Assembly: GCA_037349315.1 (NCBI GenBank)
Contig: JBAIAC010000003.1
Coordinates: 12,338,501-12,402,500, forward strand
DNA: 64,000 bases
Reading direction: 5' to 3'
DNA from: Chelydra serpentina
Lineage: Eukaryota; Chordata; Testudines; Chelydridae
Part shown: positions 32,796 to 43,624 of the stretch, piece by piece
Numbering within the stretch: the stretch's first letter is position 1
Layout: each line of letters starts with the position of its first letter
Notes under the pieces: generated by a model
The model's database searches: none
Seen by the model: the letters and a program-made list of their open reading frames with translations, nothing else
Told to the model about the DNA's origin: nothing
Made by a program: the position numbers and the translations under genes

Positions 32796-34418
32796 TAGGG
32801 CTGTCGATTAATCGTGGTTAACTCACGCGATTAACTCAAAAAAATTAATCACAGTTTTAATCACACTGTTAAACAATAGAATACCAATTGGAACTTATTA
32901 AATATTTTGGATGTTTTTCTACATTTTCAAATATATGGATTTCAATTAAAACATAGAATACAAAGTGTACAGTGATCGCTTTATATTATTTTTATTACCA
33001 ATATTTGCACTGTAAAAATGATAAACAAAAGGAATTGTATTTTTCAGTTCACCTCATACAAGTACTATAGTGCAATCTCTATTGTTAAAGTGCAATTTAC
33101 AAATATAGATTTTTTTTGTTACATAACTGCACTCCAAAACAAAACAATGTAAAACTTTAGAGCCTACAAGTTCACTCAGTCCTACTTCTTGTTCAGCCAA
33201 TCATGAAGACAACCAAGTTTATTTACATTTAGAGGAGATAATGCTGCGTGCTTCTTATTTACAATGTAATCTGAAAGTGAGAACAGACATTCACAAGGCA
33301 ATTTTGTAGCCTTCATGCTTCGGCCACGATTCCAGAGGACATGCTTCTATGCTGATGTTAAACAAATAATGCGTTAATTAAATTTGTGACTGAACTCCTT
33401 GGGGGAGAATTGTATGTCTCCAGCTCTGTTTTACCCACATTCTGCCATACATTTCATGTTATAGCAGTCTCGGATGATGACCTGTTGTTCACTTTAAGAA
33501 CACCTTCACCACAGATCTGACAAAACACAAAGCAGGTACCAATGTAAGATTTCTAAAGATAGCTTCAGCACTCGACCCAAGTTTAAGAATCTGAAGTGCC
33601 TTCCAAAATCTGAGAGGGATGAGGTGTGGAGCATGCTTTCATAAGTCTTAAAAGAGAAACACTCCGATGAGGAAACTACAGAACCCAAACCACCAAAAAG
33701 AAAATTAACCTTCTGCTGGTGGCATCTTTCTCAGTTGATAAAAATTAATATGTGTCGGTCCGCACTGCTTTGGATCGTTATGGAGCAGAACCCATCAGCA
33801 GCATGGATGCATGTCCTCTGGAATAGTGGTTGAAGCACGAAGGGACATATGAATCTTTAGCACATCTGGCACATAAATATCTCATGACGCTGGCTACAAC
33901 AGTGCCATGTGAATGCCTCTTCTCACTTTCAGGTGACACTGTAAACAAGAAGCAGGCAGAATTATCTCCTGCAAATGTAAAAAAAATATTTTTCTAAGCG
34001 ATTGGCTGAACAAGAAGTAGGACTGAGTGGACTTGTAGGCTGTAACATTTTCCATTGTTTTATTTTTGAATGCAGTTATTTTTTGTATGTAATTCCACAT
34101 TTCTAAGTTCAGCTTTCATGATAAAGAGATTGCACTGCAATACTTGTATTAGGTGAATTAAAAATACTATTTCTTTTGTTTTTTACAGTCCAAATATTTG
34201 TAATAAAAGATAAATATAAAGTGAGCAGTATATATTTTGTATTCTGTATTGTAATTAAAATCAATATATTTGAAAATATAGAAAACATCCAAAAATATTT
34301 AAACAAATGATATTCTGTTATTGTTTAACAGAGCGATTAATCGTGCAATTAATTGCGATTAATTTGTTTAATCGCGCGATTAATTGCAATGTATGTTTTT
34401 TATTGCTTGACAACACTA
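32796..34418 (+). mobile_element. hAT-type transposon with ~410-bp inverted arms
   Basis: The left arm (32796-33202) and right arm (34000-34418) are inverted copies: for instance ctacttcttgttcagccaatc near 33182 and its complement gattggctgaacaagaag at 34000. Ends read tagggctgtcgattaatcg and cttgacaacacta. Flanks gtcacaat and ttcacata agree at 5 of 8 positions, a possible worn 8-bp target duplication. The middle keeps a dead transposase C-terminus (33792-33997). Non-autonomous now. Confidence 0.75.
33792..33997 (+). pseudogene. hAT transposase C-terminal remnant
   Basis: One plus-strand frame reads, in pieces, EPISSMDACPLE, a TAG codon, WLKHEGTYESLAHLAHKYL, then LATTVPCECLFSLSGDTVN and KKQAELSPANVKKIFF before a TAA at 33995-33997. 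The VPCExLFSxxG...N/L pattern with a preceding W and LA..YL is the C-terminal dimerisation region of hAT transposases. The TAG at 33824-33826 falls where hAT proteins usually have the first W of a WW pair, so a TGG to TAG change is likely. The N-terminal zinc finger and catalytic parts are absent. The stop lies 3 bp from the right inverted arm. In intact elements this protein binds the terminal repeats and moves the element; this one cannot. Confidence 0.8.
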
Positions 34419-34476
34419 TTCACATAGTATGACAAGTAGATGAGCAGCTTTTCGGGGAACGAAGAGCCTCTATAGA

Positions 34477-34530
34477 AGGGACAGATTCCACCTTAACCAA
34501 AGTGGAAACAGGATGCTAGCAGAGAACACT
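34477..34530 (+). pseudogene. Possible CR1 ORF1 (esterase-like) crumb
   Basis: In one frame this reads RDRFHLNQSGNRMLAENT. The xDxxHLNxxGxxxLA pattern is that of the C-terminal block of SGNH-type esterase domains, which occur in CR1 ORF1. The match is very short and has no supporting flanks, so it could be coincidence. Confidence 0.25.
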
Positions 34531-36410
34531 GACGTAGTTTGGGGGATTATTTGAACTAAGGAACAGGAAAACCAACAGTTTTGAGGAACACTCAGTGTAG
34601 AGAAGGACATTTGCTAGGGGTATCGGTAGCTGGAGGTGGGACAGGCTGACTTGAGGTTTGCATTCTACAAACATAACAGGGTGTCAGACAAAAAAGTTCA
34701 ATAAAAAGAGCATCTAGCCAAAAATAAAGCCCACAAATGATCATATACCAGCTGAGAGAATTATTAGACACCCTACTTGGTCCTTTTAAATTTACTACGA
34801 GTAGAGCAACCAACTAGCATATCTGCTGTTATTACAATGACTAGGCCATGGGAATGCATAAAATATATTTTTAAAAGGTATTAAAGTATTAAAATCTGTG
34901 TGGGTACCGTGTTATAATGAAACGAAACACTGGTAATTGGCTACATTACAGTAAACTGGAAGCTGCTGTACATATGGCTGAATTTTGTGTAGGAGTTGCT
35001 TGTAATGTGTATCATGTTTTTCAAGGGTGAGAGCATCTTTTCCTGACGAAGGTAGCAGCTGTGACTGCCGTGCACAGATGTGAAAACACACTCCAGGTAA
35101 ATGAGAGATGCAGTGTTGTTTGAAGAGCAGCTGCTGTTAATTGAAGAATATTTGTGCAGGATCCCTCCTACTTTGTTTTGTAGAAACCCTGGTGGTGAAG
35201 GTTGCTTCCCTCTGAAGAGTATTTCCTTGTTGGTTGCTGGGATTCTTGGGGGGCGGGGCGGGGGGGTAGGAGAGAGGGTAGTAATGCGCATCTATGTATA
35301 TGTGTATTTTATTTTAATCAAACAGAGGTGTAGCTCTCCAGGGAATACTTCTGGCACTTTGTGAAATATTCCCTCTGACAGGCCTGGGTACGGTGCAGTC
35401 ACTTTGCTTTTTGTTGTCGCTACCTCTGATATAGCAATTAATGCCACACCCAGTAATGCAGGTTGTGCTGCAGGAAAAACAAGCGCCAAATTAGTCACAA
35501 CTAGTGATGTAAACTAGCGCTTTGCCTGTCACCTGAAACGCGGTGCTTTAATAGGAACAGTTAAATGCATTTCTAGCCCTTGAATGTTTATTGGGTTTTG
35601 TCTGTTTGCCTCTTTCTAAAATTAAACCCTTTTCAGCAGTAATTAATTTTTGGGAAGGAGGGGAAAGTATTTTGGTTGAGGTTCATAACAGGGGGTTTTT
35701 GCTCACCACATTTGGAATGGGAGTTTTTGCATTGGGATTCATGGCTCTACTACATTCTAAGCAGTGTAGCTGCTGCTAATAGAGTTGAAGGCACTAACAA
35801 AGAGTTTCCAATAATTTAACATACATGCTTTTAAAGCCATTCATAAAACTAGTTAACTCCCTGTTACTCCATGGAGAAACTACTGCAGCCCAGCACTATA
35901 TGCCTGTTCTGATACTTCTGATACACACGTATCTGATGCATATAAAACTTCACATCATCTGCCAATAGCATCGCCAGAGATTTAAATGCTCGTCGCCTAA
36001 CAGTGCAACACCTGGCCTCAAAATGTGTGACAGAGACTCAAGCTAATGGACAGAAATGCAGGGGAAGCTATGTGTATTATAAGGCTCCGATCTGTCACAG
36101 AGAATTCCCTAATCACGGTTTCATGATACGACATTTTTGATGTCCGTAAATTACAGCAATAAAAAGGTCGGTTCATAGCAGATCCACTGGGGTAGAGGTA
36201 AATATTTGTCTCAAATGAGAGGCCTCTTTACTTACAGAGACCTGAGAGCAAGGAGGGCAATCCACGCTCTTGGGTCAACAACTGAACATCCTCCAGGCAT
36301 TAATCTCTGGTCAAATCCTACAGGTGCCATTTCCATCGAAGTCAAGGCTAAGCCAAGACTGCAGGATCTGGCCCACAGTCAGGGGTGACCTATTGACTAC
36401 TCCTGCCCCC
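34531..36410. other. Unique non-coding DNA with a G-rich tract
   Basis: No gene supported. A G-rich run at 35248-35266 (gggggg, gggg and ggggggg separated by single C) could form a quadruplex. Confidence 0.4.
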
Positions 36411-36439
36411 ACAGGATTTGCAACCATGCCTAAATCAGA

Positions 36440-36640
36440 CTATTTTTTGACACACACACAAAAAGGTTTTTTGACCAAAACGATTTTTCTTCCCAAAGTT
36501 TTAGTTTCAGTAGAAATTTTTCAGTTTTCAATTTTGTTCACCTAAAACTGAAAAAAAAATGATTTTCCGTTTTTCATTTGAAAAAATTAATGGGAAATTA
36601 TAAAAAAAAAGTATGAGAAAAACATTTGGTACTTTTCAAA
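36440..36640. repeat. AT-rich aaaattttt-type repeat
   Basis: Alternating gttttttgaccaaaacg, gaaatttttcagttttc and ctgaaaaaaaaatg segments, similar in style to 4870-5085 and 63133-63560. Confidence 0.4.
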
Positions 36641-36977
36641 GAGCGCCTGCTCCAGGAGACACGCAAATGAGACATCTACGCCCTGCCCCCATCTCTTTTC
36701 TTTATGTCATTGCACATTCTGGGCAGCCGGGAGAATTTATTCAGATTTATACAAATTCTAAGACCAACTATCCATACAGTTTAGTTGTTCTCGACATAAC
36801 TCAAGAACAACACTCCAGTAAAACTAAAATGCAGCAATACCATTCAACATAGAACCCTGCCTCTCCAACAACCCCTCACCCACATAGTTCTCCCTTCATC
36901 ATTTTCAAATGCCTGGGGGGAAAGGTGTATCTTGTATCATGCCCTGAAGCTTTTCAGTCAAAAGGGGAAAACACATG

Positions 36978-37135
36978 TGGCACTCCATCCGCCTCTGGTG
37001 GTGGCTAGGCCAGCAAGAGATTGACAAGCCTGCTACATTTTGGTTAACCGAGCTGGATCTTAAAGCTCAGGTATTGGAGGTACCTTCATCAAGATCCAGA
37101 AGTCCCAGGTTCAGTCCCTGCTGCTGACAAGCCAA
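36978..37135 (+). repeat. Second tRNA-like SINE family, copy 2
   Basis: Text gcctctggtggtggctaggc, gacaagcctgctac, taaagctcagg (A-box-like), then agatccagaagtcccagg and ttcagtccc (B-box-like) matches the order at 26534-26694. No CR1-type tail is present. Confidence 0.5.
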
Positions 37136-37213
37136 TTAGGTGAATCAGTGTTTCATTGGGGAGATGTTTCACCAATAACTTATGGAGGGGAATAAAACCT
37201 TCTCTAATCTCAA

Positions 37214-37393
37214 GGGAGAGGGATAGCTCAGTGGTTTGAGCATTGGCCTGCTAAACCCAGGGTTGTGAGTTCAATCCTTGAGGGGGCCATTTGGGGATCT
37301 GGGGCAAAAATTGGGGATTGGTCCTGCTTTGAGCAGGGGGTTGGACTAGATGACCTCCTAAGGTCCCTTCCAACCCTGATATTCTATGAATCT
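37214..37393 (+). mobile_element. tRNA-derived SINE with CR1 tail, copy 2
   Basis: Full-length form: head gggagagggatagctcagtg with A box tagctcagtgg at 37224-37234, B box gagttcaatcc at 37267-37277, body gatctggggcaaaaattgg, and CR1-like tail ending gatattctatgaatct. The tRNA-like loop ctgctaa follows the D arm. A Pol III-transcribed non-coding retroposon. Confidence 0.93.
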
Positions 37394-40300
37394 GCGTTTC
37401 TTCCCCGCCCCATGGCTCAGAATCACTAGGAAACGATTTGCCCACCAACTGTGCTCCATTAAAGCCTTGATAAACAAGACTATTCAAGATTAAAAAATTA
37501 TAACAGGTCACCACATATGCCTGATGTTAGAGAAAAATCATTATTGTGTGTTAGAATAATTTTTTCACCAAGAATATTAATTTCATCCGCAGGCACCTAG
37601 CCTTGCAACACTGTCACAGATAAGGGTGTCTAACTAGCATGATCTGTACACTCAGCATAGTTCCCATTCTCATTCCATCTTTTTCATTCTCGATTATATT
37701 TTGGCTTATGTACGCATGGCCTCTTCCCTGCATCTCAGGCTGAGGGAGGCATGTATTGACCTGTTCAACTCTGTAGTTTATACAGATGAAGAACACAGAA
37801 AATGTACACTGTGTAACCTGCTTATAAACACACTGTGTGCTGATACACCATTAGTTTGGTCCAAAGTACAGGCCCTAATCATTTACTGCATTCTGGCCCT
37901 GAGCCAGCATCATGCTTAGAAACATGTTTAACTTTAAGCACAGGGGTTGTCCTGTTGAAGCCATACATGTGCTTTACAAGATCAGGGCCTTAGACTGCAA
38001 GAAGAAACAAACTATTATTTCTGTTGCAATAGGCTCTCCACTCAGAGTAAGGACCCCCCATGGAAAACTTGCTATACAAGCAGAAAAGAAAGATATGGCA
38101 CCGGCTACAATCTAACATGTAGACAGCTGAGCGCACACAGACCATACATAAAATAATACAATTTGAGAGCAAATCACTATTTCAATGTGATTTAAAAGCA
38201 ATGCATTCTCACTTTCAAACGCAAGCTAGAAAAAAGGAAGTTAACATGCCTGAAAGTAAAAATGAACAGCATCCACTGTGTGGCGAAGCTGTGATTATTA
38301 TGTAATGATGGAGGTGTGGCTGCAAAGCCCAAAGGTCACCTTGCATTTTGGAAGGCAGAGCTCCTGTCTGGCCTATTCAGTCAGGAGACATTGCAAACCA
38401 TCTACATCATAGGCTGCAATTCCCACCCACTCTTGCAGACGAAAGGATGCCAGCGCAGAGCTCCTGCCTGCAGGGGGCAGGACAGACTGTGGCAGGCAGC
38501 AGTTTACAGGCAGCTGTTGCTGCTATGTTACGCAATGTTGAAATAAAATAATTTAATTGCTATATGCACACTCTCCATGCCTTACTCAAAAGAATATGCC
38601 AAAAATACATTTCTTTTTTCCCCCCCAATAAGTTAATGGGACCAAGAATGGGTTAGATTAGAAAGCCTCATATGAACCACATGTGCAGGTTTAAACAGAA
38701 GAGTCTAATCAACATTGTTCAAAACTGGGTTGCTCCTGCATTAAAATATAGAGTTAAAAATGGTAACTCAGCTTCTCAGAATGGACAAATGCAAAAACGT
38801 CCTGTAGAATGTAAGACATTCCCCTGCTGTTATGAGAAACAAAGGAGAAATCAAAGCCCTTTTAACATTATTTCTATCACTTCTTGCTGATGCATCCAAA
38901 TCCATCTGTGACTGAAAAGCAAACTGCAGGTTTACCTTGTTCATTTGCATCAGTGTTTAAATCTCATTTTTATTTAGATTAATGAGGTGATGGCACGGCA
39001 TGGTGCAACACTGGCTATCACTTAAGACTCTTGGATAGCAAGTCTGGATCGATCTAGTTGGAATTAGTCAAGTACTGTGCAGATTACAGCAACCATAACT
39101 TGGACTCACCTTCGGTTTCACATTTACATACAGCTGTACAGGACGCCACTACAAACTGGAAAGAATAATCCTGCTACACTTTGAAAATTACATTCCTCAA
39201 ATTACATTCCTCATCATGCCTCAGGAGGCAGAGGGAAGCATCACGCTAACATTACAATGTTGTTTTAGTTAGCTCTGCACTACTGCCAGCACATACTTAA
39301 GAAAAATAAAAAAACAAAATCATATAAAGCCAGGTCAGTGACTTTTTACCTATTTACAATCCTTGGTATGAACCAAACATCATCATATTACTTGGGATGG
39401 ATTAAATACATAGCCCAAACATACACTAACATATCAGTAAAGGTGCAATAGAGCTGCATATAGTATAACACGTGAGCAAGCTAAAACGCGCAAGAACTGT
39501 CATGAAGTTATGCCAGTGTAAAATAATGCCTTTCAAACACATCCAGAAATTGGGTAGAACTCCAACTCCCGCTGACACTAAGAGGGTGTTTTGCCTAAGT
39601 CAGAACTGCAGATTGAGTCTTATAATTTGTTTGGAAAGCAAAGCTTTTAGAAGCTTTTGCATTACTGGAGCATCGTTCAGACAAAATCAGTTAATTTCCT
39701 GAAATGCACAGATTTACTTTAACATACGCATAAAACAGAGTGAGGAGGTGTGCCGCAAACATATACCTGACTTTTAGGTAAATATGTGTCAAAAAGCAAA
39801 AGACAGCAACATGGCTCTGTGCTTGTAAGGACCTTCTTTTATTATTTATTTATGTATTTATTAATAATTAATTATTTATCATTTTTTTTATTATTAAATG
39901 CAGAAGTGGTTTTCCTGATGCTTATTATTTGGCTGAATGAGCCAAAGTGAGACTCCCCGGGCAGCTGCTGACATAATGACTGATTGTGTGGTGGAGCTGA
40001 GAATGTGAATGATGATGAATTTTGAAAGGCTTTGGAATTTGTGAATAACAAAAGTAGCTACAGTTCTGAAAATCTCACCATTTGTTCTCAGCAACAAAGG
40101 AAGACTCAAAGACCTTTGTTTAACAAAATGATTCAAAAACCGGATAGGAGAGGAATTAAGGGTTATCTCTACTGGCATAATACAGCAAGTAGATTGTGTC
40201 CCTAAGTAGAAAGAATTGGGAATGTATTCTGGTTAACATATTGTAAGCAGAATTACTATGCTTCTGTTGCTTTTATTCCAATTCCGATACCGTTACAGGA

Positions 40301-40400
40301 TTTCCCATGTAAGCAATTCTCAAGGTCGAGAGGGGTCTCAGACAAAATTCAGCCCTGGTGTAAAAGGGGCACTTGCTTATAAGGGGAATCCTGCCTGCTT
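37394..40400. other. Mostly unique non-coding DNA
   Basis: No gene supported. Contains a palindromic ttaagcatg-type relic at 37900-37990 and an AT-rich ttatttatttatgtattta tract near 39840-39895. Confidence 0.4.
38467..38480 (+). promoter_or_regulatory. CTCF-like motif in unique sequence
   Basis: cctgcagggggcag agrees with CCASYAGRKGGCRC at 12 of 14 positions. It lies outside any repeat I can identify. Confidence 0.3.
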
Positions 40401-40403
40401 ACT

Positions 40404-40590
40404 GGGGGGAGGGATAGCTCAGTGGTTTGAGCATTGGCCTGCTAAACCCAGGGTTGTGAGTTCAATCCTTGAGGGGGACCATTTGGGGATATGGGGCAAA
40501 AATTGGGGATTGGTCCTGCTTTGAGCAGGGGGTTGGACTAGATGAACTCCTAAGGTCCCTTCCAACCCTGACATTCTATGATTCTATGAT
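40404..40590 (+). mobile_element. tRNA-derived SINE with CR1 tail, copy 3
   Basis: Same architecture as 37214-37393: gagggatagctcagtgg, ggttgtgagttcaatcc, atggggcaaaaattgg, then the CR1 tail ending acattctatgattctatgat. Only scattered substitutions separate the two. Confidence 0.93.
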
Positions 40591-40804
40591 ACTCACAAGC
40601 AGGAATTTGGTCCTTCATGGAAAAAAAAATATATATATAAGGAAGTGAACATTTAAACACCATCCCATAGGTAAGGACATTAGTTTGCTTAGATTATTCT
40701 GGAACATAATTAAAATTCAGTTATTTTTCTCATTAAAAATTAATTGAGATTTAACATTAAACAGATTTGAAACACATTGTGATTAATAACATGTATTGGG
40801 TTTA

Positions 40805-40945
40805 TTGCAGTAGCCTAGCAGCCCCAGTCATGGACCACAGCCCATTGTGCTAGGTGCTGTACACAGACACACCAGCCGGTTCTTGCCCCCAAAGAGCTTG
40901 CATTTGGCCATGACAAGAAACAAGCACTTTCGTTTCAGAGAGCTT
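40805..40945 (-). repeat. Core-SINE-like relic
   Basis: cattgtgctaggtgctgtac, then cttgcccccaaagagcttgc. The same tag as at 5985-6135. Confidence 0.5.
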
Positions 40946-41216
40946 ATTGCAGTACGTATTCATTCAGCTAAAGATGTAAACCTGCTGCAGATTCATACCG
41001 TCCTGACAACTGCTACCCAAATAAACAGAAACACAAATTAAAAGACTCTGTCGTGTGAGTAGTAAACAAAGACATGTGCTGGAGTGCAAAGAATGGGAAA
41101 GACTTCTTATTGTGAAAGCTGGCAAGCATGAGGAATTAAATCCCAGCCCAAAACATTTTTGGTTTAGCATCAGAATTGGACACTATAAGTCAGGAGAAGT
41201 GCATTAAAAGGAGGTT

Positions 41217-41232
41217 GGGGGGGGGGGGGGGG
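41217..41232 (+). repeat. Homopolymer G16
   Basis: Sixteen consecutive G residues; likely length-variable and error-prone in assemblies. Confidence 0.95.
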
Positions 41233-41463
41233 AAAGACACCATTAGGACCAGTTTTTCATGAGCTCAAAGACTCATACGACATGTCTACACCGCTATAAA
41301 ACACCCACAGCTGACCCCGGTCAGCTGACTCGGGTTTGTGGGTCTTGGGCTACAGGGTTATAAAATTGCAGGGTAGATGTTTGTGCTCCAGCTTGCGTCT
41401 GAATGTCTACACTGCAATGTTAGAGCCCCCAGAGTCTGCAGGCACGGGCCAGCCGTGGGGTTT

Positions 41464-42030
41464 AAGAATTTTATTACGCTAATGTTAAAAATAAAAACAA
41501 CGGTACAGAGTTTAAGCGTAGACGTTTCTGGTTATCAGGGAATAAGGTACAGATTATCAAGGGGAGCGAAGTTTGGTTTAGGATCGGATGACGTAAGAAA
41601 TACATAATCTGCAAAATCCCCAATTAGGGGTAAAGGCTTAATGGGTCAAAGTACAGAGATTGAGATATGAGGGTAAATTGTTCATATATAATGGCCATGT
41701 TCAGGTGTGGAGCAGAATGAGTGGGTACGATGATGAGGATGGATTTACCCTCATTTGGTGAGATTTAATGTTCAGTGAGTTTATGGTTCCAGTTCACATG
41801 GTCCAGTGGGAAAAAGTCTCTTGGTCCCTTTCTCGTAGATGATGTACGATGTCGCTCTGGCTTGTTGGGCCTCCTAGTACTGTCAGTGGCCGGTGACGTG
41901 TTCGATGTAGCTGTCCCTGGACCATCGGATGGCGTCTGAGACCATGAGGTGCCGCATGAGCCGTGCGTAGCGTTGACCGATCGCACAGGTCCGCAGCACA
42001 CGCTCGTTGCAGGGGTCCCAGGCACCCAGG
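41464..42030 (-). mobile_element. Non-LTR retrotransposon 3' end nested in MITE
   Basis: On the minus strand this starts with a 48-residue coding remnant and then about 420 bp of 3' UTR ending near taataaaattctta. 5'-truncated. From the peptide I think of an R2/R4-like LINE clade, but this is recollection rather than proof; it is clearly not CR1 by its tail. Confidence 0.5.
41883..42029 (-). pseudogene. LINE ORF C-terminal remnant
   Basis: The minus strand reads without interruption for 48 codons to a TGA: LGAWDPCNERVLRTCAIG, then QRYARLMRHLMVSDAIR, then WSRDSYIEHVTGH. The regular charged/hydrophobic pattern and W residues, the in-frame stop and the following UTR-like tract make it look like the extreme C-terminus of a LINE polyprotein. 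It has no start codon of its own near the left border and is cut by the MITE junction upstream. R2-group elements carry a C-terminal endonuclease, and this would be the end of such a domain; confidence in the clade is low. Confidence 0.45.
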
Positions 42031-42057
42031 GCTCTATTGCAGTGTAGACTTACCCAC

Positions 42058-42155
42058 AGACTTCAAGGCCAGAAGGGGCCAACGCAATCATCTAGTCTGC
42101 ACATCACCCAGCCACTCCTGTAATAGGACTGTACCCTCCGGCTGAGTTACTGCAG
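42058..42155 (-). repeat. CR1-type 3' tail relic
   Basis: cttcaaggccagaaggggcc, then atcatctagtctgcacatca, is the complement of the tail type seen at 44690-44757. Confidence 0.55.
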
Positions 42156-42214
42156 GCCTCAGCTCTTGATTTAAAGCTCAGCTCTCCTGCTATGTCTTTA
42201 AGGCACCTAAGGGA

Positions 42215-42325
42215 AACAACTGGTTTTTTTCAAAAGGACTCAGCAGCACCCAGCAGATTCCATTGTTCTCAAAATGACCCTCCTCTGAAACTCTGGCTTC
42301 ATTGTGGGTGCTGAGCACTTTTGAC
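42215..42325. repeat. Palindromic repeat relic with gtgctgagcactt
   Basis: tttcaaaaggactcagcagc and gtgggtgctgagcacttttg form a loose inverted repeat related to 19656-19841. Confidence 0.4.
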
Positions 42326-42754
42326 CCAGCATGGCTGGCCTCCTACAGTTATGCCTGAAACCATTATACTGCATTATCTTCTGTAGCACAGAAGATTAGT
42401 TTGAAAACTTGGAGATGTTTTGTGGATTCAGACCTAGCTATATTTCCCCTCTAGGCTTTAGAAACAAATCTTTATATAAGAACAAAGCAATCTGTCTCAA
42501 AATGCTCTATTCTAAGAGCCTGCTCCAAAGACCATTGAACATAAATGGGAAGACCCCCACTGATTTCAACTGGCTTTTTATCAGGACTTAACAGGGAAAA
42601 TACAGGCAACATGTTTCAAAACCATGTAGGTATCATGTGCTCCCTACTGCAATTAGCAACAGCTGAGGCCCCTATTGCCTTTGGTTTATACTTCACAGTT
42701 TGTCATGATACAGAAAACTCATTAGCTGCAAATGCTGCAAAAGTACTGGGGGTA

Positions 42755-42819
42755 AACTCCTGGCCCCCGTCAAGTCAACTGGGCTCTTCGCCATTCACTT
42801 CAAAAGGGGCCAGGATTTC
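42755..42819. repeat. Mini-palindrome 'gaaatcctggcc' family, copy 3
   Basis: actcctggcccccgtcaag and cttcaaaaggggccaggatt are inverted partners. Confidence 0.6.
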
Positions 42820-43293
42820 ATTCTTGGGGCACTATTCAGCCTTGGTGTAAGCCTTGATGTAAGAAAGTATGATTCCCCTAACTTCAAAGTGAGCCTCATC
42901 GATTTATGCTAGACTTGATCCTATATCCTGGAGATAATACTAATTAATTTCCTCAAACAAAACAGAGGAGTAGAAGGACGACGACTTAGAACAGACAATG
43001 TTGCTCAAAATGTGCAGCATTACCTAGGCAAAAAGCATCTTTAGATCCACCCCTGTTCCCCGTGCACCAAAATCCCTCACTGCAGCAAGGAAAGATGTGC
43101 CAACAGGCCATAGGAATAACAGCACCACGAGGAGTGATTTGCCATTAGTCCTTTGATGGGGTATCTGGGTTTGTGTGCCCTGACTACTCTGTAAAAGGGA
43201 TGTCTAATTCTGGCATGCAATAGTCCATATCCCACTCTCAGACACACATGCTCCACCTCCCTGGGTTGTAATGGGAAAGGCAGGAGCAGAAAT

Positions 43294-43624
43294 CAGAATT
43301 GCCAACCCAAAATGTTCAAAAATCACAAGTCTGCCCCTCCCCAAAATCAGGAGATTGGCTTGAAAATCAGGAGGCTTTGGGGGTTTTTTCAAATAAATGT
43401 TGGATTCTTTTTATCTATCTCCTGGCTTTTGAGCCTTAGAATACACTCATTTCACATTTTAAAAGTTTTTCTCTGCAGTTATGAGGACAAGAAACTTATT
43501 CTTTTTGTTTTTTAAATGAAAGCTGAAATTCTCTTTGCAAGCCCATGATTCCAGCAGCTGGAGCTTTAAGAAAAACTCTAAAAGTGATGCGACTCGACAA
43601 AAATCACAAGAACTGGTAACACTG
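43294..43624. mobile_element. Decayed DNA element, TIR cagaattgccaac
   Basis: Ends cagaattgccaaccc and gaactggtaacactg are imperfect inverted repeats. The interior has gattggcttgaaaatcagg and ggagctttaagaaaaactc. It resembles a dispersed reptile repeat of this size; no target duplication is clear. Confidence 0.5.

Larger units (their letters stand above)
41283..42053. mobile_element. MITE split by a LINE 3' end
   Basis: The left piece begins atgtctacaccgc, passes gtcagctgactcgggtttg and a second tgtctacactgcaatg; the right piece ends gctctattgcagtgtagac. Similar sequence without the split is at 44945-45155 (gaatcagctgactcag, tctacactgcaattaaac). About 565 bp of foreign sequence separates the pieces. 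Confidence 0.55.

Noticed and set aside
37214..37290. Possible functional tRNA gene
   Set aside because: The A and B boxes belong to a SINE head repeated four times with a CR1 tail; the acceptor stem does not close.
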